Shown: positions 1-10,302 of the stretch, piece after piece
Numbering within the stretch: the first letter of the stretch is position 1
How the letters are laid out: each line of letters begins with the position of its first letter
NCBI GenBank assembly: GCA_963920635.1
Contig: OY987298.1
Location: 109,435,309-109,499,308, forward strand
Direction of reading: 5' to 3'
From: Pseudeuparius sepicola
Taxonomy: Eukaryota > Arthropoda > Insecta > Coleoptera > Anthribidae
Length of the DNA stretch: 64,000 bases
Program-made: the position numbers and the translations under genes
Notes under the pieces: generated by a model
What the model was told of the DNA's origin: nothing
The model's input: the letters and a program-made list of their open reading frames with translations, nothing else
Database searches by the model: none

Positions 1-546
1 AGAAATAACCAAGGATAGAGGGAGTAAGAACAAAAAGTAAACAAAGCCAACATCTTTTTGAGTGATGCCACGTACTCCATTGTTTACAGCATTTCATTTC
101 AAAATAGAAGGGTTTAATAATGGGATTCAATGAAGGCACACCTCCCATAACGCTAAATAAACAAATTTAGTTATTAATTTCTTGTATGTAACAATTTTAA
201 ACTAAAACTAAATTGCTCTGTAATTATAGTATCTAATTATCAATTTAATAAAATCGTCACAGATACCTCAAACTGCCAGACATGGCAACGCTGCTGTTGA
301 TGCCGTGCCTGCCGGGGGCGCCGCGTCCGTTAACTCAGCGGTATTTGTTTTGTGTATGCCCAGCATGTCAAGTTTTCCGATTGTTTACGTATGCATTTTT
401 CGCGTTTTTAATTGTTTTTCTGTTAATTTATAGGCTATTTATTGGATAAATTGACTGATTTTGTATACAATGGGACGCAGAGAGTGGGTGGTATTTTGTG
501 TGTGTGTATTTTGAAGCTGTTGCTCCCTCTATCCTTGGTTATTTCT
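1..546. mobile_element. MITE with perfect 24-bp terminal inverted repeats
   Basis: Bases 1-24 (beginning AGAAATAACCAAGG) are exactly the reverse complement of 523-546. About 500 bp lies between them with no credible open frame, so this is a non-autonomous inverted-repeat element. The left end is the first base of the window, so the repeat may extend further left and the target duplication cannot be checked. TATTTCTCTGAG occurs twice in a row just outside the right end (about 541-563). No superfamily is assigned. Confidence 0.75.
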
Positions 547-1988
547 CTGAGTATTTCTCTGAGGCCCGTTGCAAAGGGATCGGTGTTCTCAAAAACGTAA
601 ACAGGTTGTAAAAATCCGTGGTCGCTAGGCGGCTAGAGCGAGTGGGAGCAACGAGGGGCTCCAGGGAAATCACACGCAAACCGGGCTCGCAATTTTATAC
701 AGGCGTTGCGCCTCTTATTATTATTCCTCACTCAACGGTTGCACACATAGACTTTCATAAGTCTATGGTTGCACAGATGGAACATCACGGGTACCCCACT
801 TTTCTTGAAACCTAAATCCCAGGAGGCCCACCTTGTGTTATAGCGCTATCACGCATCACGCCAAGCCCACCTTTGATATCACACCGTTTTGTTGCATAGA
901 TGATCTTTGCCCCAGAATCTAGAATGTTCCTTCTTTTTGTGGCTTTGTGATCGTGTGGCGAATGCAGTATTGCGATGGTGGGTCTGGCGAGAATTGAGAG
1001 TTCCATGGGTGAAAAATATGGTATGTTATAACCGAGTGTTCGTTATATCCCGTGACCATTATAATAAATGATAACACACTCAAGTGATGCAGCTTATGTT
1101 TAATATTTGACTTAAATAAATACTCAATAGAAACCTGAAACATGAACAAATGTTTTGTACAGTCCGAAACACGAGAGAAGTCCAATTAAAAACTCTAATC
1201 GCCCATGCCCACATTAATAACATACGGATGGCGCTTAGATTGAGTTGTTCATTGGACTTCTCTCGTGTGTCGGACTGTATACCTATACCTAATTGGTAAT
1301 TATTGGTATGTGCTTGCAACTGAACTCCCACTCCCCAAAACTTTGCTTTTGCTTTATTGATTTGAGGCACGACAAAGTTTGCCAAAGTTTAGTCCTACAT
1401 CATAGACGATGCTACAAACTGTCAGAACCATTGTTCAAATTTTCGCACGCTACACCTAAATATTTTGCATAACATTTTATATAAAAAATAATAACTAAAT
1501 TAAAATACCTATATCTCAACTTAGTATCGAGAACTGTAAGACATTACAATTAGTCCGTTTTAATTTGTTTTTGTTTCAAAAATTAAAGATTGGAAGTTAG
1601 TGTATCGAGATTTTATGCGGACGGTTTCAACAATACTTCTGATTATCTATGGCTCGTATAAATTATTGCAAACTGAAAACATGTATCATTAATAGAGAGT
1701 ATATCTACAACACAAATATCGACAAGAGTTAAGTAGAAGAGACACAGTGAAATCATTCATTGATTATGTTTTATGTTGAAGTGAAATCCTTCAGTGTTAG
1801 ACTGGCACAATTTAGTCCCAGAGTCTGGAAAGATTTTCTAATTGAAAAATTATACCTGAAAATTGATAGCAATCGTGTACATTAGCTGAATATGAATTAT
1901 CATAATATCCGCCCAGTTAATAAATAATGTTGAACAATTGGTTTTTTGGAAAAATATCAATATTTAGTAACGCTCGGAAAATCACGTG
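547..1988. other. Non-coding stretch with short palindromes and a dispersed repeat
   Basis: No gene seen. It holds a small hairpin at 746-767 (ATAGACTT, loop TCAT, AAGTCTAT), the inverted repeat listed at 1161-1275, and a block at about 1500-1645 that recurs, diverged, at about 30225-30355. The open frames here lack homology or splice support and are treated as chance. Confidence 0.5.
1161..1275. repeat. Short palindromic element
   Basis: Bases 1161-1186 and 1250-1275 are inverted copies with one mismatch in 26 by eye; the core is ACGAGAGAAGTCCAAT. The 63-bp loop has no coding signal. The size suits a very short MITE or a hairpin remnant. Confidence 0.6.
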
Positions 1989-2542
1989 TGCCTTGGGAGT
2001 TTGAAAAAACTAATTTTTCACGCCAGCAAAGTGACCTTTTTGTAGGTTTTACAACAAAATGTTATTAAGGAAGCTTATTCGGAATGAAAAATTGAGAAGT
2101 TTTGCAAAATTTCAAAAGTCTAGGCCTACGGTTGTTTAGCCTTTTTTCTCACTTTTGTTAGAAAAGTGTCCTTCCTGTAGCTTTCATGTTAAAATGTTAT
2201 ATTAATGAAACTTAAGGATACTTAAGGATACTTTCAGTTTTAAATTTTTTAGGAGAAAATCAAAGGGGTATCTACTAGGCTTACAAAATTATTCACATCT
2301 ACCCAGTGTTTTATCATGAACAAGTTTTCTTAATACAATTTTGACATAAGAGCTACAGAAAGGGCACTCTTCTAAAAAAAGTGGGAAAAAAGGCTAAAAT
2401 ATCGAAGAAGGCCAATTTTGCAACCTTCTCACTTTCTCAGTGTTTCATTCTGAATAAGTTTCCTTAATAATATTTTGTTGGAAAACTTAAAAAAGGTCAC
2501 TTCTCTGGAGCGAAAAATTGGTTTTTCAAAATTTACAAGGCA
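1989..2542. mobile_element. Fold-back (long inverted repeat) element
   Basis: Two arms of about 260 bp face each other around position 2265. For example, GTGACCTTTTTGTAGG near 2031 is mirrored by AAAAAAGGTCAC near 2500, and GTTATTAAGGAAGCTTATTC near 2060 is mirrored, with mismatches, near 2450. The arms are diverged, with several indels, so the insertion is old. No coding capacity is seen. Confidence 0.65.
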
Positions 2543-3138
2543 AATATCGTTGACTGACGTATTTATAAAGACTTCTCACGGCTATAGCTTCATGTCCTGG
2601 AAAACAGATGGCTCTGATGGCTAACAATGTATTCTGCATTGTATTTTATCTCCGGAAAGCGCATGGTGAGCCAAAAATGTGTCAGACGTGACGGCCGAGA
2701 GCAGTCTTTAATAATATATCAGTCAACGCAAATATGAAATTTTTCGAAACTAAAATTAATATATCACAAATCAGTTTCAACCCAAGCATGGCTGATCCCC
2801 AAGAGATCAAATTCTACCTCTAATACTTGTTGTCATTTGCAAGAGTCATCCAAACAATCCGGCGACACACTGTAAAATAATACTAATGTCCTTTCGATAG
2901 TTTCCACCTCTAGTCCTAAATTAATCTCAAATTGTTTGACTCATGGCAGCTGCTTCCACAGCCTGCTATAATTGAGTTATCTCCGCTTCGCTCAATTGCT
3001 CAGTCAATGTCAAAGCTCATAAGATTTTCAACGGAACCTACCTACCAACTAAAAGCGGTCGATTTCTTCCGCTTGGTAACGAATCCCTGAGTTTGCGACC
3101 ATCGATTCGGAAACACCCTGTATGTGGTCTTGTTGCAG
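2543..3138. other. Intron upstream of the first visible exon
   Basis: No gene seen. The last 30 bp carry what looks like a mobile-element terminus (GGAAACACCCTGTA, about 3109-3122; its reverse complement begins TACAGGGTGTTTCC). It lies about 16 bp from the splice acceptor TTGTTGCAG at 3130-3138, so an element end seems to form part of the acceptor region. Confidence 0.4.
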
Positions 3139-3374
3139 AGCGCGCGCTGGAGGTGCGCGAGGCGCCTGCCGCCACTGGCGTCGGCCGCGGATCCGAGGGG
3201 CCGCCGTCGCCGGGCCCGATGGCGCGCCGCCACCTGAGCAAGTCGGCGTCGGAGCTGAGCGGCGGCGGCGGAGGCGGCGCGCCGCCCGAACGTCGGCCGA
3301 GGTCGGCCGCCCCGCCCGGAGAGGCGCACCTCACCGTCTACCAGAAGGCGCACAGCTTCTTCGCTCAACTCAGG
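3139..3374 (+). CDS. Host gene exon A (internal coding exon, Ser/Gly/Pro-rich)
   Basis: Internal exon bounded by acceptor TTGTTGCAG (ends 3138) and donor AGG|GTGAGC (3375). Codons are in phase from 3141 and the exon ends on a complete codon at 3374. GC content is far above the surrounding intron. The product has a Pro-rich start, the block ARRHLSKSASELSG, six glycines, then AHLTVYQKAHSFFAQLR at the exon end. It joins in frame to the exon at 22281. The other two frames give only Arg/Ala-rich nonsense. I do not recognise the gene with confidence. A disordered N-terminal region of a membrane or C2-domain protein such as insect MCTP is a guess only. An upstream exon supplying one base of the first codon is expected outside the window or before 3139. 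Confidence 0.7.
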
Positions 3375-3602
3375 GTGAGCCACATCCAGTACCCAGTGCC
3401 GTGGACCACCCCCGACCACGATAGACTTACCCACGGTATGTCAGTAACGAATCCGAAAACAAGGCATCTACGTCAGTTGCGAGTCACGAATTCAAAATGC
3501 GGTTGTGTTTTACGATTTTTTATAGTTTACAGTTTAATGTGTCAAGAAAAAAGTGTAAGCAACTGCCACTCCAGCTCGACAGTGCTTTAAAATAGGCCAG
3601 AA

Positions 3603-3800
3603 ATGCCGGGATGTGCAGTCAGCGTTTGTCCAAATAATAACAGAAACAGTAAGGGAACGGAAATTAAGTACTATAGATTTCCCAAGGACAATAATCTTGC
3701 CAAAAAATCGATTGCTGCATGCCGTAGACAAGACATATGGAGCAATTTAAATTCTGACTCGCAACTGACGCGTCACAAGATGCGCAATGACATACCGTGG
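3603..3800 (+). pseudogene. THAP-type zinc-finger fragment with a splice donor
   Basis: From ATG at 3603 the frame encodes 66 residues starting MPGCAVSVCPNNN, then KYYRFPKD, then AACRRQD. This is the order expected of a THAP domain: MPxC..C, a basic stretch, FP, and a W/C/H half. The expected second Cys-x2-His half is damaged (only RHKM remains near SDSQLT), so zinc binding is doubtful. A consensus donor GG|GTAAGT follows at 3801, exactly on a codon boundary. THAP domains occur in P-element-type transposases and in host THAP proteins. This piece lies 228 bp after exon A and could be a captured first exon or a transposase relic. No catalytic domain was seen nearby. Confidence 0.5.
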
Positions 3801-3900
3801 GTAAGTTTATCGTGCCCCCGACGTTACGCGGTTTGGGCTTCTACCTTCTTTATCTGGCAGGCACGGTCTGGCTTTATCACCATGGCCTGCCAGATTTGAC

Positions 3901-4045
3901 TTTGTAAATTTCTTAACCTAAACTTACCCTAAAGGCAAATACAAACACCCAGGGCTCTTACCGAGGTGGGGATCGAACCCACGACGAGCAATACCAAAGC
4001 GTGGGTATTAGCCTATACCCATCCGTGTACCGCCGCCCCCAAAAC
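3901..4045 (-). mobile_element. tRNA-derived SINE, reverse orientation
   Basis: Read on the minus strand, 4045-3930 resembles a tRNA head: a GC-rich start GGGGGCGGCGGTAC, an A-box-like GGGTATAGGCTAATAC region, and a clear B box GGTTCGATCC (complement of 3970-3979). A perfect tRNA fold with acceptor stem is absent, so it is better called a SINE head than a tRNA gene. The tail runs on towards 3850. It differs from the second SINE family in this window. Confidence 0.5.
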
Positions 4046-5573
4046 CTATTATCTACAACACTCGCTTTTGTATCATAGCGATCTTGGGGTATGGCAATGC
4101 AAATTCATTGGATGATCAGTAAGGTGGCTCACCATACATATAACAAAATTAAACATTTACTGTTCTGTACATAAATTATTATGAATATTTACTTACCGGG
4201 AGAAATCCACTACACAAACTTTCAGACCACAAATGTAATACATAATATACCTCAAGTATTCATATTGTCACTCGTTTTACTGAACATAACGTCCGCACTC
4301 ATCGTCCGTCGGCGCGCCAACTCGCCCATCACTCACCAGTCTTCCGTGTTTTTGTCATAGTTAGGTAATAGCCGGTGTTTATTATTGAGAGTTATAGATG
4401 ATAGATATACAATTTTATTATAAAAGAAATATTCCTTTACCCAATTTAACCAGACACAGAATGGTTGGAATGCACTGAGGACACGGCAGGCGGATCACGA
4501 TAATTATTGGCTACCTTACCCCCTGGTCTATCTAGTGCGCACTTCCTTTCGTCTAGTATTAAGAGATCTTTAATAAAAACGCATCGTCTTTCTGACTTAA
4601 TTTTTCAAAATCATATTTAATACCTACCTAATGTTTTTTCTTCTCCGTTCACCGCAAGTTTCCACGCGATACAATAATATGTCCCTATCATAATAAAATG
4701 AAAAGTTCCTTCAGTTTATCATATGTACAGGGTGTCCAACTTTAAAACTGTACAAATCCGTAAAATCTTCATTTTTGGAGATAATCGCCTAAACTTTTTT
4801 TGTGTGAAAGGCCTTCAAAAACCGCTTCTTTTGATCTTCCTGCCATTTCCAAAATACAAATTCAGGGCCGGCTGCGATTTTTTTATACCCACGATTTTCA
4901 CGAAAACCATTTAGCGATTTTTTTATTTAAAATCTGACCCCACAGCGTTAATCAGAATACCCCAAAACCCCTATATACCAAATTTGAATAAAAAATATAC
5001 AGGGAGTTCCATTCAGCAGGGTGTCAAAATCGAGCAAAATAGGAATTTTAAAGGCATCTGCCAAGTGAAGTGTGCCATGGAATCCCCTCAAAACAGTTGA
5101 ATGGTCAATAGAACCACTCAAGGTATTGGTGTGCAAAGGTCCAATACAAAATATACAGAGTGTTCTTATCTGTGCCATCTCAAAATGCTGTACTTTATGT
5201 ACCTTTAATTGCCGTAAATCACAATGAAGACAAAATAACAGCAATTGCCACCCCTAGTGTGGGTATTAGGTAATCAATTTTTTACAAGAGTAGGCGTGAA
5301 AAAAAACATTATTTTCTCGTTGGAAATGACCAACCGACTTCCCAACTTTTTTTAGCTGTAATAGCAATATGAAGATTACAGTATGGTTGTGAATAAAAGT
5401 AGTTTGGGCTAGGTTAACAACGCGTACCTAATCTCCAAATTTTCATTCTTTTTTCCAGCTCCATTCTGTAAGTAAATCCCAGCTTTACTGATTATGTTGC
5501 TTAATAATACCTATTACCTATTGGATGGATTCACGCTGGACAAATGAAATCACTGATTTTCACAGAACTATGA
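4046..5573. other. Intronic stretch with element-end fragments
   Basis: No gene seen. TACAGGGTGTCCAAC at about 4727, TACAGGGAGTTCC at about 4999 and TACAGAGTGTTC at about 5154 look like isolated ends of CAGGG-type elements without clear partners. A 40-bp remnant of the tail of SINE family 2 (AATGAAGACAAAATAACAG) is at about 5223-5262. Confidence 0.35.
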
Positions 5574-5903
5574 CTAGGACTACGTTTATCTCGACGCGTT
5601 CGATCCGATTGAGAGAGGTTTGAATTCACTGAAGCGGACTCAAATAGACGGCGTAAACCCTACAGATTGAAATTCAATCGTATTTAAAATGTAAAGTCAA
5701 GCCGCTATTTCTAAACAGAAGTTGGCCAGAATGTGGAACAACCTACTGTGGAATAAGTAGAATACGTTAATGTCCCTAGAGAGGTTTGAAAACCGTAGGA
5801 TTCAATACTGATGATCTATACGCAGAATTATAAAAGATTTGACATAACTCAATCGGATCCATTTCAATCCGATCGAGTTGTCACGAGATAAACGTAGTCT
5901 AGG
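5574..5903. mobile_element. MITE with about 20-bp inverted ends
   Basis: ACTACGTTTATCTCG at 5579-5593 is matched in inverse orientation at 5883-5897, with further matches inward (CGATCCGATTGA against the complement near 5870). Length is about 330 bp with no reading frame. A CTAG/CCTAG terminus is visible on both sides. No target duplication was recognised. Confidence 0.6.
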
Positions 5904-7637
5904 ATAGGCTGGATAGGTGAAGATATTAATAAAAAACTTTTGCGATGGCTCCTTGCAACTTTAGCTAGGTACATTTGTTTTTACCACGTTTTTATTAACT
6001 CCCTTTCTTGTCTGTATGTTTGACTGTTGGATACAATTTTTTCAATCGATTTTAAGCTAACTTCCCAATTAGCTAGAGACCTGAAACTTTAAATAGAGCT
6101 CAGAATTGGATGACAATGCAGTATTAACTTGATATATATAGGGTGTCTATTGAGGGATGGCCACTCGAGAATATATTGACAAATATGCATTTTTCGGAGA
6201 AAAAATAATTGCCTCTTTGAAGGGCAGACTTTGTGTATAAAAACAAATTCGAGAATGCCTACTACCTTCAGAGATATTGCAGAAAATTGCCGAGAATTGC
6301 CGAAATTTCTTCGGCTGCTAACTTTTTTAATCTTGACTGGAAACTTCCACAGGCAGAATATGATGAATCTGAGTTTTTTCCGGATGGATCCTGCGTCAGC
6401 GAATCTTCTCGTTCCAAGCTTTCATCCTCGATGGTACGGGACATCGAAAGCTCGGAACGAGAAGTTTCGCTGACGCAGGATCAATCCTGAATAAACTTAG
6501 ATTCATCGCTAACTTTTTACCGATACAATTTCTTAATGACATTTTTGTGGGCAAAACTGATTAAGCCTATTTTATCAGAATTTGGAATTACCTATCAATA
6601 AATTAACATCACAACAAGCATTTATAATCGCAATATGTTAACTCTTTCTATGATCTTCCCGTATAAAACCGCCACCTCCTATTTTTATTTTTTGATGGAA
6701 TTTATTGATCTTACTCTCTAAAAAGTTTTCATCCCACACTCGTTGCTACAGCATGTCAAAAACTCACTAAATCTATTTTCTTTTTCTGCTGTAACCATTT
6801 TTAAAATTTTCAAATCATTTGACTCAGAATAAAGCGACGCCTGTGGTTTCTTACGTGAACATAAAAAAATCTATTTCTGTAAAACTATGCCTGCCTAAAA
6901 CAAAGCACAATATAGGTGATTACATAAACTAGAATACATACGTTTACATTTTTAAAACGAGAGTTTCTGGTGAAATTAGTTAAACCGTTAACTGTGTTTA
7001 CTCAATGGTTAAAACTATAAATAGTGTACCTACCTCAATGAGCTAGTAGTGTACACTGTACATATTATGCCATACTGAGAACTAAAAAGTGGGTAATAAA
7101 TATATAAATATACAAATACAGTAAATAAGTGCCTAAGATTTAACCAGGTTTTTTCCTACTAAAATAAAGCTAACGTGTTGTCTATATTTATAAAATAAAT
7201 AGACAGGTAATGTATGCGAATCGACGATTCAAATCGCTACCTTAATTTGTTTGCTGGCGTCATACCGGTACAGTGATAAGATGCACGAGTTGTAACTAGT
7301 TTTGTTTACGGTTTTATGCATGTTGGTAACATTCAGACTGATATGCGGAACTACCAAAAAAATTGGAATAATGCCGGCGTTTACAACGGCCAACGGCCCA
7401 ATCGTGTTGCAAACATTGAAGACCGAAGAAGCAGTTTTGCAGTGTTGCAAGTGTTGCAAATAATGTACAGTACAACGTATCTGACACTTTTTGTAACTTC
7501 ACTTGGAAAAATTAGTGTGACCTGTGAACAAAAATAACAAAAACAGCAACATTTTTTTTTGTAAGTATTACTTAGTTTTTCGAAGATAATAGGTATTATT
7601 TTATACAATATTAAATTAGTTATTTATGCAACAAGTG
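5904..7637. other. Intronic stretch, no gene
   Basis: Nothing coding is supported. TATAGGGTGTCTATTG near 6138 may be one element end. The hairpin at 6362-6507 is listed separately. The rest is AT-rich with overlapping short open frames on both strands near 7230-7600 that have no splice or homology support. Confidence 0.35.
6362..6507. repeat. Strong hairpin
   Basis: GATCCTGCGTCAGCGAA with TCTCGTTCC (about 6387-6416) is repeated in inverse order at about 6451-6482, and GATGAATC at 6362 pairs with GATTCATC at 6500-6507. The loop is about 20 bp. Stems are near perfect over the central 35 bp, so transcribed RNA would fold tightly. It may be the core of a MITE that starts near 6138. Confidence 0.6.
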
Positions 7638-7735
7638 CATAAAGTAGTACTTTTTTTCATGAATGGGAAAGTTGCGCGCACGAACCGCAGGTGAGTGCGC
7701 CCAATCCCATGAATGAAAAAAATACACTTTATGCA
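7638..7735. repeat. Small palindromic element, GTTGCGC-type, copy 1
   Basis: TGCATAAAGT at 7638 pairs with ACTTTATGCA at 7726-7735, and TTTTTCATGAATGGGA pairs with its partner around 7706-7722. The centre reads GGAAAGTTGCGCGCACGAACC, GAGTGCG. A second element at 18417-18516 has the same centre in another palindromic frame, so this is a dispersed family. Confidence 0.55.
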
Positions 7736-8030
7736 TGAGTTTCATACATTATTTTTTATACGATCGTGCTTAAACATTGAAATATTTGGGATGGGATTTT
7801 TGTGTTATATACTAAAGGGCATATAAATGGCACTATCGTTTTCAATTACGAGGATTATAATATTTAGATCGCGGTCTCACTACGTTTACACATAGTACTG
7901 AAATCGATTTGAATATGTTTCTAGAATTATTGAAAACTTATAGAAATAGTTTCGTATCCTGGTTTGATTCGCAATGGGTACACTTAGTCGGTAGATAGGA
8001 CAAAATAACAACACTGGTGTTTTTTCACAA

Positions 8031-8070
8031 AGCCGACGTTTCGATTTATGTCTAAATCATCTTCAGGGCT
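8031..8070 (-). ncRNA. Hammerhead-ribozyme-like motif, left arm
   Basis: Mirror copy of the motif in the right arm, read on the minus strand from 8070 to 8031, with the same CTGAAGA, stem II GATTTA/TAAATC, GAAA and GTC. The two copies face each other, so a transcript through the fold-back carries one ribozyme-like strand and one antisense strand. Confidence 0.45.
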
Positions 8071-8835
8071 ACAAGAAGATTAAGAAGATAATATCACAAA
8101 CAATTTGAAAAATTAAAAATATTAAAACTTAAATAAGCTATGAGAAGGGGAACAACCTTACCTAGTGAGGAAACCATGTGGAAGTCAAACAAAAAATCTT
8201 GTTTACAGATGTGTACATCTTACGTAGAATTAAATAAAAATAGATCAATAAGATTAAAATATGGAGACAACAACATTGGCTAAAATCAAGGAACTAAGTA
8301 GGTAGGTATATAAGCTATAAAAACCATCCAACACCCCGCACTATCTGCAGAGGTTAAAAACACATTATTTTTTAAGTACAGAAGAAATTTCTAATATACA
8401 ATGGGCAAAAGATGATAAAAATCACACTTCTAGAAATATACACTTCTAGAAATATATATATACCCTATATTTCTAGAAGTGTGATTTTTATCATCTTTTG
8501 CCCATTGTATATTAAAAATTTCTTCTGTACTTAAAAAATAATGTGTTTTTTACCTCTGCAGATAGTGCGGGGTGTTGGATGGTTTTTATAGTTTATATAC
8601 CTACCTACTTAGTTCCTTGATTTTAGCCAATGTTGTTGTCTCCATATTTTAATCTTATTAATCTATTTTTATTTAATTCAACGTAAGATGTACACATCTG
8701 TAAACAAGATTTTTTGTTTGACTTCCACATGGTTTCCTCACTAGGTAAGGTTGTTCCCCTTCTCATAGCTTATTTAAGTTTTAATATTTTTAATTTTTCA
8801 AATTGTTTGTGATATTATCTTCTTAATCTTCTTGT

Positions 8836-8875
8836 AGCCCTGAAGATGATTTAGACATAAATCGAAACGTCGGCT
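8836..8875 (+). ncRNA. Hammerhead-ribozyme-like motif, right arm
   Basis: Core pieces occur in type I order: AGCC (8836-8839), CTGAAGA (8840-8846, fits CUGANGA), a 6-bp stem GATTTA/TAAATC with loop GACA (8848-8863), GAAA (8864-8867), a minimal stem III C-G, then GTC (8869-8871, cleavage expected after C8871), and GGCT (8872-8875) pairing with AGCC. One extra T (8847) sits between the CUGANGA block and stem II, and stem I is only 4 bp, so activity is doubtful. Minimal stem III ribozymes of this kind are known to act as dimers. Confidence 0.5.
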
Positions 8876-8942
8876 TTGTGAAAAAACACCAGTGTTGTTA
8901 TTTTGTCCTATCTACCGACTAAGTGTACCCATTATTGAAAAC

Positions 8943-9549
8943 CGCATGAAGAGATTTTGAGATTGATTTGAATCTCAAAATAATTTTTCTTATTTTCGGG
9001 ATTTAACGCCACATTTACCATTTATGAAAACACCAAACTGCATTACACTGAATTCGATTCCAAACTCCATGTAAACGTAGTAAGAAAGTTTAGAGTGAAA
9101 AAAAGTTAACTTTTTCTCTCTTGCTAAGAGTGAAAAAAGTAAGTTTTTTAACTTGTTAAAAAAAGATATACTTTAAGCATTTAAAAAGGTCAAACAAAGT
9201 AAAGTTTTTATAACGATCGTATAAAAAAGTATTTTACAGCATAATTCGTTCCAATTTGTGTGCTTTTTATTATTACCTAACTTATACCTACAGTATACAG
9301 TGCCAGCACCTTATAGGAAACTGTTTTATTTACTTAGTAGTTTAATCAGGATTTGAATGCTTCCCTTTACCTACAATTGACCATGCGTAGTCATAGGTTG
9401 ACCCACCAGTCTCATAGCTCCTTGATGAAGACATTAGAGAGACTGGTGGACAGTGGACAGACATCTTAGGGGCAGTTTGCTCTCAAAGCGCCTCGCCTCT
9501 GTGTTCTACAAAACACGCCTACCAGATGGGCAAGACCGTACATTCGGCC
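8943..9549. other. Intronic stretch, no gene
   Basis: AT-rich, with imperfect repeats of GAGTGAAAAAAGT and AAGTTAACTTTTT at 9090-9160. A GC-richer part at 9390-9545 has no open frame that I can link to a family. Confidence 0.3.
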
Positions 9550-9741
9550 TTACACCACTTTGTCACAAGACTGGATAGGGGGCTGGATGACGGGCTGTTG
9601 TCGGTTGTCCACGGTTGTGGACTCGATCTGCGGGGCAGTGGAGGACGTGGGAGTCGGTGAAGGCTTGCTGAGATGGACCCGATCTATGCTCACCGGCAGA
9701 CTTAAAACAGACAATAAAAGAAGAATGAATAAATAACTCAT
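9550..9741 (-). CDS. Candidate small secreted protein or signal-peptide exon
   Basis: A 63-residue frame begins MSYLFILLLLSVLSLPVS, a textbook signal peptide, and continues as a Thr/Pro/Ser-rich, single-Cys tail ending SCDKVV. The start lies in AATATATGAGT. A donor-like CCG|GTGAGC occurs in the codons just after the hydrophobic core, so the real exon might stop there and splice downstream on the minus strand. No acceptor or second exon was identified and no homologue is recognised. It lies within the large plus-strand intron, which would make it a nested antisense gene. It may be a chance frame. Confidence 0.25.
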   Translation of the reverse strand: MSYLFILLLLSVLSLPVSIDRVHLSKPSPTPTSSTAPQIESTTVDNRQQPVIQPPIQSCDKVV

Positions 9742-10302
9742 ATATTGCTGGTTGCGACTAGTGGTGGTAAATATTACTACCGACGCATTGGTCTATAAAC
9801 CATGATTTATGCAAACATTTCATAATTAAATCTACCTAAAAGACTCTTTTAAAGAATGCCATAGTGCAACCAACCGATATTTCCAAATTATATTTTATGG
9901 CGGATGTGCACCATATACTTAATTTACTTAACATCATGTCAGTTTTAGTATAACAATGTAAATTGTACTGCTAGTAAATATGTATAAAATGCAGTTTGCC
10001 CAGTGAGATGCTTCTAATAATAGAAAAAATTAGGTAGTTTCGTAACTCCACATTTCTGGTGAAGTCGCCGGTTTGAATTGAATAAAATCGTTTACCGTCG
10101 CTCCACCTTCACGCCCATTTGCATCATTTGAAAGTTTTGAGACTGGTTTTCTAACCTAATAAACAGTTCTGGCATCACATGTCATAAATGTATAACCGAC
10201 AAATTCTACTTGCGCAGCCATTCACTGGATATCGCCGAAACTTTTTGCCAATAAAGTACACTTATTCGTAACTGCCCAAAATCGGCTAATAATGACAATA
10301 AA
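9742..10302. other. Intronic stretch, no gene
   Basis: AT-rich sequence with no open frame or repeat partner noticed up to the terminal repeat at 10303. Confidence 0.3.

Larger units (their letters stand above)
7973..8933. mobile_element. Near-perfect 961-bp fold-back with Penelope-like ends
   Basis: Two arms of about 470 bp mirror each other almost base for base around a tiny centre at about 8445-8462. The outer edge is AATGGGTACACTTAGTCGG on the left and its complement on the right. Each arm contains CTGAAGATGATTTAG followed by CGAAACGTCGGC, a signature I associate with the terminal repeats of Penelope-like retroelements, which carry hammerhead motifs. No reverse transcriptase is present, so this would be a head-to-head pair of truncated ends. 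ATTATTGAAAAC occurs at 7926-7937 and again at 8931-8942, a possible 12-bp target duplication; 35 bp between the left copy and the left arm is unexplained. Arm identity is high, so the event is young. Confidence 0.65.

Noticed and set aside
3122..3424. Arg/Gly-rich plus-strand frame overlapping exon A
   Set aside because: Frame-shifted reading of GC-rich exon DNA; the exon A frame has the meaningful blocks and matches exon B in phase.
3930..4045. Minus-strand tRNA gene
   Set aside because: The B box is good, but the acceptor stem does not pair and the head continues into a SINE-like tail.
7229..7608. Overlapping small frames on both strands
   Set aside because: No homology, no splice support, and mutually antisense.
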